Origin: Bdellovibrio sp. ArHS
Lineage (GTDB): Bacteria > Bdellovibrionota > Bdellovibrionia > Bdellovibrionales > Bdellovibrionaceae
Direction of reading: 5' to 3'
Length of the DNA: 64,000 nt
NCBI RefSeq assembly: GCF_000786105.1
Contig: NZ_JTEV01000018.1
Span: 59,170 to 123,169 of the forward strand
Position 1 is the stretch's first letter, and every line of letters begins with the position of its first letter. This document shows, one piece after another, positions 63,549 through 64,000 of this stretch. The translations under genes were made by a program, and so were the position numbers. Below the pieces are notes generated by a model. The model was not told the origin of the DNA and did no database searches. It saw nothing but the letters and a program-made list of their open reading frames with translations.

Positions 63549-63949
63549 CAGACACACAAAAAAAACTTTTCGATGCCGCTTGTATTGCGCAAAAAAAAGC
63601 GCACGCCCCTTACTCTAATGCTCTGATTGGCGCTGCCGTTTTAATGAGCGACGGTTCCATTCATTCTGGCTGCAATGTTGAAAACGCTTCCTACGGGGGA
63701 ACCGTCTGCGCCGAAAGAGTGGCCATCTGGAAAGCAATCAGTTCCGGCAGTACGAAACAAATCAAAGAAGTTTTAGTCGTGAGTGATGCAGAGAAACCTT
63801 GGCCACCCTGCGGTTTCTGCCGACAAGTGATTGCCGAGTTCGCGAACGAACAAACTGTGATTCACACCGCTAATCTTCAAGGAAAAATGAAGAGTTTTTC
63901 GTTCCCAGAAATATTTCCTGAAGCCTTCACTCCTAAACATCTTGATTAG
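63545..63949 (+). CDS. cdd: Cytidine deaminase
   Basis: A 134-residue tetrameric-type cytidine deaminase of normal length. Zinc and catalytic site: VCAERVA (Cys55, Glu57) and PPCGFCRQ (Cys89, Cys92); substrate-binding PYSNALIGAAV and CNVENASYGG. It converts cytidine and deoxycytidine to uridine and deoxyuridine in salvage, which is useful to a predator recycling prey nucleosides. It is coupled to maf (ATGA overlap). Confidence 0.95.
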   Translation: MTDTQKKLFDAACIAQKKAHAPYSNALIGAAVLMSDGSIHSGCNVENASYGGTVCAERVAIWKAISSGSTKQIKEVLVVSDAEKPWPPCGFCRQVIAEFANEQTVIHTANLQGKMKSFSFPEIFPEAFTPKHLD

Positions 63950-64000
63950 AAAGATGTCATAAACTGCACCACTTGCCTGGTGCTGCCGCTCAATACCAAG
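63946..64000 (-). CDS. Possible C-terminus of a converging gene (cut by window)
   Basis: On the minus strand a frame open from base 64000 ends in TAA at 63946-63948, giving LVLSGSTRQVVQFMTSF. A converging gene ending at the cdd stop would be typical of the packing here, but 18 codons do not prove it. Confidence 0.3.
   Translation of the reverse strand, partial: LVLSGSTRQVVQFMTSF

Noticed and set aside
1..64000. CRISPR arrays, tRNA/rRNA genes, insertion sequences or prophage genes
   Set aside because: I saw no regularly spaced repeats, no cloverleaf-like or conserved rRNA sequence, and no transposase, integrase or phage structural protein in any frame.
63950..64000. A complete gene beyond cdd
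   Set aside because: Only 51 bases remain; the minus-strand frame is listed as a low-confidence partial gene, nothing more can be said.

Overview
The window looks like a piece of chromosome from a predatory bacterium of the Bdellovibrio type (Bdellovibrionota). This is inferred from the moderate G+C, a TIGR02147/DUF4423 regulator, the high density of secreted and outer-membrane proteins with no clear relatives, many signalling proteins, and the rpmG-dcd pairing. I found no rRNA, tRNA, CRISPR array, transposase or phage gene. Coding density is very high: no gene-free stretch exceeds about 300 bp. The longest (4727-5006, 3672-3880, 52052-52278) hold only promoters, inverted repeats and terminators.

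Layout. 1-1901: end of a lipopolysaccharide operon (GT9 glycosyltransferase, waaA). 1927-4726: a periplasmic solute-binding protein, two small secreted proteins and a TIGR02147 regulator with the same inverted repeat at both ends. 5007-9492: an outer-membrane barrel protein coupled to a very large bimodular lipoprotein. 9521-12498: a BtuF-like metal-receptor protein, a possible FabMG-like reductase and a metallo-beta-lactamase-fold hydrolase. 12520-12664: a striking 30-bp perfect inverted repeat around a structured core. 12678-17027: a secreted protein, a phospholipase D/cardiolipin synthase, a P-loop kinase-like ATPase and a barrel protein with a paralogue at 52279-54336.

17040-25658 is a signalling island: a receiver-DUF4388 protein, a STAS protein, a membrane SpoIIE phosphatase, a FecR-type membrane protein and a PAS/Hpt/HATPase CheA-like kinase. 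It has the parts of a partner-switching relay but no SpoIIAB-type anti-sigma kinase. 25766-29946 holds envelope genes, a CheY, a ChaN-like protein, ribosomal protein L33 and dCTP deaminase. 29888-34394 encodes a 1027-residue lipoprotein built of about 229-residue repeats plus an EF-hand, coupled to an outer-membrane protein. 34563-37879: an alpha/beta hydrolase, an M14 carboxypeptidase, a DUF1338 oxygenase and an HD-GYP phosphodiesterase.

38058-43343: a small barrel, a DUF4105-like protein, and a FIST-like protein with a small partner, divergent from a histidine kinase and a response regulator with a degenerate HD-GYP domain. 43401-54336 is a run of export-targeted proteins: a Gly-tract lipoprotein, a subtilisin, an 1133-residue unknown protein coupled to it, a papain-like cysteine-peptidase candidate and the second barrel paralogue. 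It is the best candidate here for an undescribed extracellular or prey-directed system. 54461-63949 is mostly housekeeping: flavin reductase, EamA transporter, DUF475/TerC-like protein, a compact UvrA, a secreted protein, a Fur-family regulator with a palindromic operator, zinc-independent GTP cyclohydrolase FolE2, Maf/YceF and cytidine deaminase.
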